Assembly: GCA_028704035.1 (NCBI GenBank)
Contig: JAQVLS010000082.1
Location: 1 to 7,075 of the forward strand
Direction: 5' to 3'
DNA length: 7,075 nt
Source: Desulfotomaculaceae bacterium
Lineage (GTDB): Bacteria; Bacillota; Desulfotomaculia; Desulfotomaculales; Pelotomaculaceae
This document shows positions 1 to 6,070 of this stretch, piece by piece. The first letter of the stretch is position 1. Each line of letters opens with the position of its first letter. Below the pieces are notes generated by a model. That model searched no databases, was not told the origin of the DNA, and was given only the letters and a program-made list of their open reading frames with translations. The position numbers were made by a program, and so were the translations under genes.

Positions 1-638
1 GGTCGGAGCTGGAAAAGAATATTGACGATCCGTCTTATGTTCCCCATACTTACCTTTTAGACGAACTGGTGGCGGAGAATGAATACGAACTGGTGATTTC
101 AAGCTTTAAGGGGGGAGCGTTTGCCCGTTACAGGATGGGCGATATTTTTAAATGTCTGTCGCTCAGTAAAGAAGAAGACGGCGTTAACCTGCCGTATTTC
201 GCCTATATCGACCGCCACCCCAGTGTCATAGATTTGGCCGGTTTCACCCGCATTACGGAAGGTACCATCAGCGAAGCTTTAAAGCTTTCCAAACTTGATA
301 TAATAGAATGGTTTGCAGTTAAGGAATTTGATGAGAGTAACAGGGCCTTTTTGCACCTTTATGTCGAGGTGGGATTTGGTGGACTGCATAGCGCAATGAC
401 CAAAGATATTATCAAGGAGCACCTTTCAATATACTTCCGGTATGTTGACGCAGATTATAATGATTTAAAGTACCTGCTGGGAATCGATCCCCTGGCGATA
501 TCCATTATCCCTGCCGGTACAATCAGCCAGTTTTCGGACACATATGGCCGGAGCCTGCGGAAAATAAACCCGTCTCATTTTGATGTTATAGAGGTATTAA
601 AGATCGCCCGCAGTGAAAGTGGGAAAGGTGTGTTTTAA
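1..638 (+). CDS. GH3-like adenylate-forming protein, C-terminal part (5' end outside window)
   Basis: The frame is open from base 3, giving 211 residues up to the TAA at 636-638; a GTG at 69 is only an internal valine codon. The text resembles the C-terminal third of GH3 (auxin-responsive-promoter type) proteins, which belong to the adenylate-forming superfamily. In the visible fragment RYRMGDI at residues 42-48 matches the conserved RYRxGD segment, and the stretch around residues 69-85 (IDRHPSVIDLAGFTRIT) corresponds to the loop leading into the mobile C-terminal subdomain. Plant GH3 enzymes join amino acids to acyl acids through an acyl-AMP; the substrate of bacterial members is generally not known, so no reaction is assigned. 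Its stop overlaps the start of the next gene by one base (TAATG), which suggests translational coupling. The family call is from memory of motif style. A different adenylate-forming enzyme, such as a phenylacetate-CoA-ligase relative, is the main alternative. Confidence 0.72.
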   Translation, partial: SELEKNIDDPSYVPHTYLLDELVAENEYELVISSFKGGAFARYRMGDIFKCLSLSKEEDGVNLPYFAYIDRHPSVIDLAGFTRITEGTISEALKLSKLDIIEWFAVKEFDESNRAFLHLYVEVGFGGLHSAMTKDIIKEHLSIYFRYVDADYNDLKYLLGIDPLAISIIPAGTISQFSDTYGRSLRKINPSHFDVIEVLKIARSESGKGVF

Positions 639-3205
639 TGCCGTTCTTGGAGATATTCTTCTGGGCAGTGCCGATAATATCATTAGCCAGCTACTCTATG
701 TTGATGCTGTTTTTATCCCTTTCCAAGAAGGATAAATCCATCCGTTTTTTCATGCTGGTTTTAGCCGCGATGATTGTATGGACGGCTTCTTCTTTGTTTA
801 TGGCGTTGCAGCTTAATCCCGGAGTGCTGTTTTGGGACAGGGTCATGGTTATGGGGATGATCGCTGCGCCGTTCCTACTGTATTGCTTTATTTCATTATT
901 TACAAACACCGTTAATCTTTTTCAGTCGGTTTTCTGGGGCATCCTGACGGTTGCCGCGATGGTCTCAAATCTGCTGGGTTATGTAGTTGTAGACGCCAGC
1001 GTGATTACAACAACCGTGACGTATTACGGAAAACAATATACTTCCATCGAATATGACTATGTACTGGGTGCGGCAGCGATACCTATGTACATATTCACTG
1101 CTATCCTCATTTCCTTCATTGTTATCAAAGCACACAATAACGTGCGCGAGGGAAAAACAACCTACGGACGTGTCGGCCCTATAATGGCCGGCATAACGAT
1201 CCTGTTTATAGGCGTGTTTTTAAATGTTTTTTCAGCTGTGGGAAAGTACCCGGTAGACATACTGGCCTGTTTCATTAACGCCGTCCTCATTATATACGCC
1301 ATTTACAGACACCGCATGCTGGAATTGCGTTTAATGGTGACAAAAGGCATTATGTATTCCTTGTTTGCCATACTTCTAACCTGTGTATATGTTTACACCG
1401 TATTTTTTGTTGAAAAGAGAATTGGTGACTCATACCAGAATATTACGCCATATTTTATTACCTTCTCGGCCCTGCTGGTCGCTGTTGTGTTCCAGCCGTT
1501 ATACAGGTTTACCTGCAAACTTGTCGATAAGATGTTTTATAAGGCCGAATATTCCAAACGGCAGGCGTTAAAAAATTTCAGTGTCAGCATTTCTAATAAA
1601 CTGGACCTGCAGGATATGGCCTTAGAGCTGATTGAGGCTGTTCAGCTGGCTATTCACGCGAGAGAAATACTCCTGATGTTAAAGAATGAAGAAAAAGAGC
1701 ATTATTATGTATTCGGCACGTCTTCTCAAATATTCAAGCCGGATTTTGTAATCTCATTTGACAATCCGATTGTTAAATGGCTCATAAGCAATAACACCAG
1801 CCTGCCCAGGGAAGAGCTGTATTTCCACCCCTTCTTTAAATCCATGTGGGAAAAAGAGAGAAAAGTTATCAGTGATCTGGAAATTGAAGTGATCATACCA
1901 ATAAAGAGCAGAAACGATTTAATCGGTATACTGCTGCTGGCCAGGAAGAACAACCTTACCGCGTACACGCTGGATGACCTGGATTTGCTCACTTACCTGG
2001 GCGCCTCCACTGCGGTCGTTTTTGACAATGCCAGGCTCTTCAGCCGCGCCCAGGCTGATGCGCAGACCGACAGCCTGACTGGTCTGTATAACCACAGGTA
2101 TTTCCACAAGGCGCTTTTGGAGCAGGTGAAAAAAATAGGCTCGGCGGAGCTGTCTCTGTTGATGCTTGATTTGGATATGTTCAAGCTTTATAATGACATG
2201 TACGGCCATTTGGAAGGAGATAAAGCACTGGAGAAGGTCGCTGCGACCATGAGCACGATTGTCGGACAAAAGGGTATTGTCTGCCGTTATGGAGGCGAGG
2301 AATTTACCATTATTTTGCCCTATTTTGATTCTAAAAGGGCATTTGACATAGCTGAAACAATACGGCTTGAGATACAAAGGACATTTTTTAGCACAGCTGA
2401 TGTAACCCAGCGCTTTTTGACAGCCAGCGTTGGTGTCTGTACCTATCCCCATGCCGTTGCTAACGCCCAGGAGTTGTTGAAGCGAGCCGATCTGGCGCTG
2501 TATACCGCTAAGAACAACGGTAAGAACCAGACGATCGTATATAATACTCCGCATTTCGATTCCTTAGCCGGGGCGGCAACAAACGCTAGTTTATCAACTA
2601 TCAAACCGGCCAATACGGCGACAATATATGCGCTGACAGCAGCTATCGACGCAAAGGACCATTATACCTTCGGGCATTCTCAGCGAGTCGCTGAATACGC
2701 CACTGTCCTGGCAGGCGCGCTGGGACTGGACAAGTCGCACCTGGAGATCATCAAAGAGGCGGCCTTGCTGCATGACGTGGGCAAGATAGGCATACCGGAG
2801 AACATTCTGATCAAGTCAGGAAGGCTGACTGTGGAGGAGTACGAAATAGTTAAAAAGCATGTGGAAATGTCCATCACGATTATTAAGCACCTGCCCTCCA
2901 TGAATCATGTGATACCTGCTGTTATTGGACACCACGAAAGGTGGGACGGCAAGGGTTATCCCAGGGGGCTGAAGGGTGAAAATATTCCTCTGCTGGCTAG
3001 GTGCCTGGCGGTAACCGACGCATTTGACGCGTTGACTTCGACCCGCCCGTATAAAGCCTGCTTAACTGTTCATTCCGCCCTTAACGAGATTGAAAACCAT
3101 GCCGGGACACAATTCGACCCGGCAATAGCGGATTTATTTATTAAATTAGTTAGGGAAGGCGCCGTCGATATTGCCATTAATGACAAGGTGAAAAACGCAT
3201 TATAA
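638..3205 (+). CDS. Membrane sensor with GAF-like, GGDEF and HD-GYP domains (cyclic-di-GMP synthesis and/or breakdown)
   Basis: 855 residues starting at the ATG that overlaps the upstream stop. Residues 1-290 hold about eight or nine hydrophobic segments; the first seven resemble the 7TM sensor found on some histidine kinases. Residues about 310-465 look like a GAF domain. The GGDEF domain (about 475-635) has DLDMFK at 511-516, N519, D520 and the active-site GGEEF at 552-556, so diguanylate cyclase activity is expected. The usual RxxD inhibitory site before it is replaced by GQKG (543-546), so product inhibition there should be absent. The HD-GYP domain (about 660-845) keeps H680, HD at 712-713 followed by VGK, H741, HHE at 765-767, GYP at 773-775 and D794, all expected for an active phosphodiesterase. 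Tyr676 stands four residues before H680, where as I recall trinuclear HD-GYPs carry Glu, so a two-metal site is more likely. It acts at the membrane. Which activity dominates, and the signal sensed, cannot be read from sequence. Confidence 0.93.
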   Translation: MPFLEIFFWAVPIISLASYSMLMLFLSLSKKDKSIRFFMLVLAAMIVWTASSLFMALQLNPGVLFWDRVMVMGMIAAPFLLYCFISLFTNTVNLFQSVFWGILTVAAMVSNLLGYVVVDASVITTTVTYYGKQYTSIEYDYVLGAAAIPMYIFTAILISFIVIKAHNNVREGKTTYGRVGPIMAGITILFIGVFLNVFSAVGKYPVDILACFINAVLIIYAIYRHRMLELRLMVTKGIMYSLFAILLTCVYVYTVFFVEKRIGDSYQNITPYFITFSALLVAVVFQPLYRFTCKLVDKMFYKAEYSKRQALKNFSVSISNKLDLQDMALELIEAVQLAIHAREILLMLKNEEKEHYYVFGTSSQIFKPDFVISFDNPIVKWLISNNTSLPREELYFHPFFKSMWEKERKVISDLEIEVIIPIKSRNDLIGILLLARKNNLTAYTLDDLDLLTYLGASTAVVFDNARLFSRAQADAQTDSLTGLYNHRYFHKALLEQVKKIGSAELSLLMLDLDMFKLYNDMYGHLEGDKALEKVAATMSTIVGQKGIVCRYGGEEFTIILPYFDSKRAFDIAETIRLEIQRTFFSTADVTQRFLTASVGVCTYPHAVANAQELLKRADLALYTAKNNGKNQTIVYNTPHFDSLAGAATNASLSTIKPANTATIYALTAAIDAKDHYTFGHSQRVAEYATVLAGALGLDKSHLEIIKEAALLHDVGKIGIPENILIKSGRLTVEEYEIVKKHVEMSITIIKHLPSMNHVIPAVIGHHERWDGKGYPRGLKGENIPLLARCLAVTDAFDALTSTRPYKACLTVHSALNEIENHAGTQFDPAIADLFIKLVREGAVDIAINDKVKNAL

Positions 3206-3230
3206 AGGCATAGATGGCTATTTACCCGCC

Positions 3231-3253
3231 GGGAGGATAAGGCAATGCTATAA
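3231..3253 (+). other. Strong ribosome site followed by a start-stop mini-ORF (ATG CTA TAA)
   Basis: GGGAGGA at 3231-3237 lies seven bases before an ATG at 3245-3247, an ideal bacterial ribosome site, but the frame reads only ATG CTA TAA. It sits 25 bases after the stop of the 855-residue gene. It may be the stub of a decayed downstream gene, a minimal translated ORF, or chance. No continuing reading frame with protein-like character is visible in any shift. Confidence 0.3.
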
Positions 3254-3281
3254 AAAGGCAACCCGCGCTTCAGACGGGGTT
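3252..3281 (-). terminator. Possible intrinsic terminator of the small minus-strand ORF
   Basis: On the minus strand AACCC and GGGTT arms (plus-strand bases 3277-3281 and 3260-3264), extended by one pair across a bulge, close a loop of nine bases and are followed by GCC and TTTTT. The TGA of the small minus-strand ORF falls inside the loop. The stem is short, so it is a weak-to-moderate terminator. There is no T-run on the + strand side, so it would not stop + strand transcription in the usual way. Confidence 0.45.
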
Positions 3282-3470
3282 ACGCCCCCCACCTGCTGCC
3301 CCAGCATAGAAGATATTGTCAACCATCATGTCCTGAAGCTGCTTGAACAATTCGGTATCAACAACGTAAGAGACCCTTATTGCGGATTTTACCAGGGTTG
3401 CCAGCGATGTTTTAAAAATCTCTCCGGATGCTTTTATTGTATACTTGGAAGAAAACCAGTTTGACAACAT
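3270..3470 (-). CDS. Small hypothetical protein, 66 residues
   Basis: I do not recognise this protein. It is the only frame in the 3206-3714 region with balanced, protein-like composition: a basic N-terminal half (SSKYTIKASGEIFKTSLATLVKS), then an amphipathic stretch with VVDTELFKQLQDMMVDNIF, and a glycine-rich end AGAAGGGRNPV. There is no membrane segment or signal peptide. In its favour are a promoter-like pair upstream and a terminator-like hairpin that contains its stop codon. Against it, no Shine-Dalgarno precedes the ATG (the bases are CCCCCTTACACCA). It may be a leaderless or weakly translated small gene, the remnant of a longer gene, or non-coding. Confidence 0.35.
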   Translation of the reverse strand: MLSNWFSSKYTIKASGEIFKTSLATLVKSAIRVSYVVDTELFKQLQDMMVDNIFYAGAAGGGRNPV

Positions 3471-3499
3471 TGGTGTAAGGGGGAAAATCGCTGGGCAAG

Positions 3500-3528
3500 A
3501 TTATGGAAGATAAATAAACAGGGGTAAA
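3500..3528 (-). promoter_or_regulatory. Possible sigma-A-type promoter on the minus strand
   Basis: Reading the minus strand, TTTACC (plus 3523-3528), 17 bases, then CATAAT (plus 3500-3505). The -10 matches five of six consensus bases and the -35 four of six, with ideal spacing. Transcription would start about 25 bases before the ATG at 3470 and run into the hairpin near 3260, giving an RNA of about 240 bases. The -35 lies at the edge of the REP-like element. Confidence 0.35.
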
Positions 3529-3600
3529 CATGGAGACGTCCCTTTTGTTTCCCCCCATTTGGGGGAGCAAGGGTACGTCCTTTTTGTATCCTCATTTTAT
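3521..3600. repeat. REP-like palindromic element with internal direct repeat
   Basis: A long hairpin: GACGT (3535-3539) pairs with ACGTC (3575-3579), CCCTT (3540-3544) with AAGGG (3569-3573), and CCCCC (3552-3556) with GGGGG (3561-3565), around an ATTT loop. The arms also read as an imperfect direct repeat: GACGTCCCTTTTGTTTCC at 3535-3552 and TACGTCCTTTTTGTATCC at 3574-3591. Sequence of the GGGACGTxCCTTTTTGT style is, from memory, scattered between genes in several Firmicutes, so this is probably one copy of a genome-wide repeat. The right arm is followed by CTTTTTG, so it could also end + strand transcription arriving from upstream. Confidence 0.6.
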
Positions 3601-3632
3601 GCTTTATTCCGCAAAAATAGTACACTGTGTTA

Positions 3633-3654
3633 ATAGTAAATAGTTGTTTACTAT
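3633..3654. promoter_or_regulatory. Palindromic operator, probable MarR-family binding site
   Basis: Perfect inverted repeat ATAGTAAA, six bases, TTTACTAT. A 22-bp AT-rich dyad of this size is typical of the site bound by a winged-helix MarR dimer. It overlaps the likely -35 hexamer (TTGTTT, 3644-3649) of the promoter facing the MarR gene, so binding should block RNA polymerase. Autorepression is inferred from position. Confidence 0.6.
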
Positions 3655-3672
3655 CAGGCTTATTCATAATAT
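3644..3672 (+). promoter_or_regulatory. Probable promoter of the MarR/efflux operon
   Basis: TTGTTT at 3644-3649, a 17-base spacer and TAATAT at 3667-3672; CATAAT at 3665-3670 is an overlapping alternative -10 with a 15-base spacer. This gives a leader of roughly 35 bases before the candidate start at 3715. The region is clearly more AT-rich than its surroundings, and the -35 is inside the palindromic operator. Confidence 0.5.
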
Positions 3673-3714
3673 ACTGTTTCTGATGGAAAAAGTTCATGTT
3701 AGGGTGGTGCAAAA

Positions 3715-4155
3715 ATTAACGACTTAGAAAACGTTGCAGGCAGTTTGTTTACGCTTTTGGCTTACATGCGGGACAAGATTTTTAGGCCGTTGGAACAAAA
3801 AACACGCTCCCAACTGAGTCCCCTTCAGTATTTTGCGGTTTCAATCTTGTACCGGAAGGGCTCCCTGTCGATGTCTGAACTGGCGCAAGATCTGCAGATA
3901 TCAAAACAGCAGCTGACGCCCCTTGTTTACAAACTAATCAACCAGGGTCTGCTGGCCAAAAAAGAAGATAAAAACGACCGGCGCATTGTACGTATAGAGG
4001 TTACTGAACAGGGCAGAAACATGTTCAAAGGAATATTCGCTGAAATTAAACACGACCTTTTTGAAAAATTAAGGATACTACCAGATGAAGAACTCGATGA
4101 ACTTGGCCAGATGCTGAAAAGGCTCCAGGAGATCCTGGAAAATGCAGAGAAATAA
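3715..4155 (+). CDS. MarR-family transcriptional regulator
   Basis: A winged-helix repressor that, by family, binds DNA as a dimer and lets go when a small ligand binds. Counting from the TTG at 3745 the protein has 136 residues: the helix-turn-helix lies at about 41-70 (SMSELAQDL then ISKQQLTPLVYKLINQGLL) and the wing at about 71-88, with the characteristic DRR at 78-80; helices at both ends form the dimer interface. I prefer an earlier start. There is no good ribosome site at the right distance before TTG 3745, whereas AGGGTGG at 3701-3707 sits seven bases before an in-frame ATT at 3715, and the added residues (NDLENVAGS) complete the first MarR helix. The frame is closed by TAG at 3700-3702. 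If ATT is not used, TTG 3745 is the fallback. It leads the efflux genes by 27 bases, so it is their probable regulator. Confidence 0.88.
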   Translation: MNDLENVAGSLFTLLAYMRDKIFRPLEQKTRSQLSPLQYFAVSILYRKGSLSMSELAQDLQISKQQLTPLVYKLINQGLLAKKEDKNDRRIVRIEVTEQGRNMFKGIFAEIKHDLFEKLRILPDEELDELGQMLKRLQEILENAEK

Positions 4156-4182
4156 AAACTAGGCAAGGGGTATTAAAAAAGA

Positions 4183-4884
4183 ATGAAAAACCTGAAAAAA
4201 ATTCTTATTATACTGGCGGTAATTGTCCTTGCTGGTGGCTCGGCTGGGATTTCTTACTACGTTTATGAAAGCAGCAATTACTTTTTTACGGAAAACGCTC
4301 GGGTCACTTCCGACATAGTTATGCTGACACCGGAGGTTACCGGCAAGCTGAAGAACTGGGACGTCAAAGAAGGCGATTACGTCAAAGCCGGCCAGGTGCT
4401 CGGGAAGCAGGACGTCAGCATGATGGTGACCAGCACCGCTATGAACCCCCAGGCGCTGGCCGGTTCGGCTGATATAATCATTTCCAAAACGGACATCAAA
4501 TCACCGATCGACGGTAAAGTTATATTATCAAATGTGGTCCAGGGCCAGGTAATATCACCCGGTATGGAGATTGCTGCCATAGGTGACACCGCGCACATAT
4601 ACATCAAGGCCAACATTGAAGAGACTGATATCATCAAGATCAAGCCGGGGCAGGAAGTAGATATCAAAATTGACGCCTACTCCAACAAACGCTTCACAGG
4701 TTATGTCGAGAGCATCGGACAGGCCACGCAGTCGACGTTCAGCCAGTTTCCTTCACTCAACACCAGCGGGACTTACTCCAAAGTGACCCAGCTTATACCA
4801 GTGAGGATTGTCTTCACCGGCACCGAAGACCTGCCCCTCATGTTCGGCATGAACGCAACTGTGAAAATCCATATCAATCAGTGA
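4183..4884 (+). CDS. Short HlyD/EmrA-like membrane-fusion (adaptor) protein
   Basis: 233 residues starting at an ATG, with a purine-rich AAGGGG 12 bases upstream. An N-terminal anchor helix (residues 7-27) is followed by the first lipoyl half-motif (about 46-76, with VTGKLKNWDVKEGDYVKAGQVL), only about 25 linking residues, then the second half-motif (about 101-135, with IKSPIDGKV at 105-113) and a beta-barrel domain to the end. By family, such proteins link an inner-membrane pump to the outside of the cell. The long alpha-helical hairpin normally set between the lipoyl halves is reduced to a loop, which makes this protein much shorter than EmrA (roughly 390 residues). It therefore probably cannot contact a TolC-type channel through a hairpin. 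There is no frameshift; the frame is clean. It lies between the MarR gene and a second, longer adaptor. Confidence 0.88.
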   Translation: MKNLKKILIILAVIVLAGGSAGISYYVYESSNYFFTENARVTSDIVMLTPEVTGKLKNWDVKEGDYVKAGQVLGKQDVSMMVTSTAMNPQALAGSADIIISKTDIKSPIDGKVILSNVVQGQVISPGMEIAAIGDTAHIYIKANIEETDIIKIKPGQEVDIKIDAYSNKRFTGYVESIGQATQSTFSQFPSLNTSGTYSKVTQLIPVRIVFTGTEDLPLMFGMNATVKIHINQ

Positions 4885-4898
4885 AGGAAGGTTTGGAT

Positions 4899-6044
4899 AT
4901 GAGTAAGCGAATTAAAATAACTCTGGCGTCTCTCCTAGTTGCAATTATATTGTTATCCGCTGCCGGCTGCGCCGGCCGGAACGGGGGCGGGGCGGTGGCG
5001 GTGACAGCGGCGACCGCTGAACGCCGGGAACTTGAAACGACGCTGGAACTGAGCGGCGTCCTGGCGCCGGTCCATTCCGTCGATATAGCAAGTAAAATTT
5101 CGGGCAAAGCGGTCAGCCTGGGCGCGAATGTCGGCAGCGCGGTCAGGACCGGTGACGTCCTCATCCAGCTGGATACTGATACGCTGAGCGCCCAGCTGGC
5201 GCAGGCGGAAGCCGGCCTGCAGTCGGCCGGGGCGGCGGCGGAGGCGGCTGTCAACCAGGCCTTGCTGGCCGGAATAAACCTGGACGCGGCCCAGAAACTA
5301 TATGACCGGACCCGGGTCCTCTACGAGTCCGGTGCGGTATCCCAGAGCCAGATGGACGATATTACGGACAAGCTTAATATCGCCAAAAACCAGTATGAAA
5401 ACGCATCCGGTCCGGCGCAGGCGCAGGCACAGGCCGCGATCAGCACCGCCCGGGCCAACGTCAGAAACATCCAGGTGCAGATTGATAACGCCACAATCAG
5501 AAGTCCTATAGACGGGATCGTGGCAGTGCAGAATGTTAACGTCGGACAGGTAGTGGCGCCAAGCGTTACGGTTATTTCCATTGTCGACACGTCCACACTA
5601 AAGCTAAAAAGTACAGTCTCACAAGACTTACTGCCGCTGCTGGCGGTCGGCCGGGAAATGGACGTTACCATTAACAGCTACCCGGACTTAAGTCTCAAAG
5701 GGACCATATCCAACATCGGGCCTATCGCGGTCAGCACCGGTGAGGTGTTTCCCCTGGAAATCGCCGTTAATAACAGCGGCGACCTTCTGGCCGGGCTGTC
5801 GGCCCGTGCCTCGACACGCATTACAGTAGAGGGAATTGTGATCCCCTCGTCAGCGGTAGCGCAGGGCGGCGGAGAAAGCTATCTATTTGTAATCAGCGAC
5901 AATACCGCTGTAAAGCGGATTGTCAAAGCAGGGCTGAAGAGTAATCAGGCCGCCCAAATTTTGAGCGGGCTGAGTGCGGGAGAGAAAGTTGCAGTAACCA
6001 ATGTGGGTGCTCTTGCCGACAATAAGCCGGTGACAGTCAAGTAA
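4899..6044 (+). CDS. MacA/RND-type periplasmic adaptor, lipoprotein
   Basis: 381 residues from ATG 4899. This start is preferred over the GTG at 4881, which overlaps the previous stop, because AAGGAAGG at 4884-4891 lies seven bases before it and the protein then begins with a compact lipoprotein signal: MSKR, a hydrophobic core, and SAAGC with the lipid-bearing Cys at 24. Next come the first lipoyl half (about 54-90), an Ala/Gln-rich helical hairpin (about 95-195), the second half with IRSPIDG at 200-206, a beta-barrel (about 209-300) and a membrane-proximal domain (about 303-381). This is the full architecture of MacA/YknX-like adaptors, which work with ABC exporters, and an ABC exporter gene follows 26 bases later. 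It would be lipid-anchored on the outer face of the cytoplasmic membrane. A role with an RND pump cannot be excluded, but none is in the window. Confidence 0.92.
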   Translation: MSKRIKITLASLLVAIILLSAAGCAGRNGGGAVAVTAATAERRELETTLELSGVLAPVHSVDIASKISGKAVSLGANVGSAVRTGDVLIQLDTDTLSAQLAQAEAGLQSAGAAAEAAVNQALLAGINLDAAQKLYDRTRVLYESGAVSQSQMDDITDKLNIAKNQYENASGPAQAQAQAAISTARANVRNIQVQIDNATIRSPIDGIVAVQNVNVGQVVAPSVTVISIVDTSTLKLKSTVSQDLLPLLAVGREMDVTINSYPDLSLKGTISNIGPIAVSTGEVFPLEIAVNNSGDLLAGLSARASTRITVEGIVIPSSAVAQGGGESYLFVISDNTAVKRIVKAGLKSNQAAQILSGLSAGEKVAVTNVGALADNKPVTVK

Positions 6045-6070
6045 CTGAAATAAGCGGAGATTTGATATAG

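Larger units (their letters stand above)
3206..3714. other. Long intergenic region between c-di-GMP gene and MarR operon
   Basis: About 510 bases without an assured protein gene. In order it contains a strong Shine-Dalgarno followed by ATG CTA TAA, a terminator-like hairpin reading on the minus strand, a possible 66-codon minus-strand gene with a promoter-like sequence, a REP-like hairpin element, and an AT-rich promoter/operator for the MarR operon. No tRNA, riboswitch or CRISPR pattern was recognised. No convincing + strand terminator follows the 855-residue gene, because the hairpin at 3260-3281 has its T-run only on the minus strand. Confidence 0.7.

Noticed and set aside
1919..2554. Minus-strand open frame of 211 codons inside the GGDEF region
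   Set aside because: It lies wholly antisense to a strongly conserved GGDEF-coding stretch, has no recognisable domain and an unusual Gln/Arg-rich composition; it is a frame shadow.
3260..3281. Hairpin as + strand terminator of the 855-residue gene
   Set aside because: On the + strand it is followed by ACGCCCCCC, not a T-run; only the minus strand shows terminator form.
3535..3591. Repeat pair as a CRISPR fragment
   Set aside because: Only two imperfect copies, with the spacer forming part of a hairpin stem; no array or cas gene.
3696..3719. Seven-codon ORF (MLGWCKN) before the MarR gene, as a leader peptide
   Set aside because: It has no clear ribosome site and no regulatory codon run or attenuator hairpin downstream; chance is likely, though it matters if one A in the A-run is a sequencing error.
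4881..4898. GTG start for the second adaptor, overlapping the previous stop
   Set aside because: The Shine-Dalgarno AAGGAAGG lies after this GTG and at the correct distance from ATG 4899, which also gives a better lipoprotein signal.
4874..5254. Minus-strand frame of 126 codons, Ala/Ser-rich
   Set aside because: It is the shadow of a GC-rich, Ala-rich part of the lipoprotein adaptor gene, with no independent start signals.
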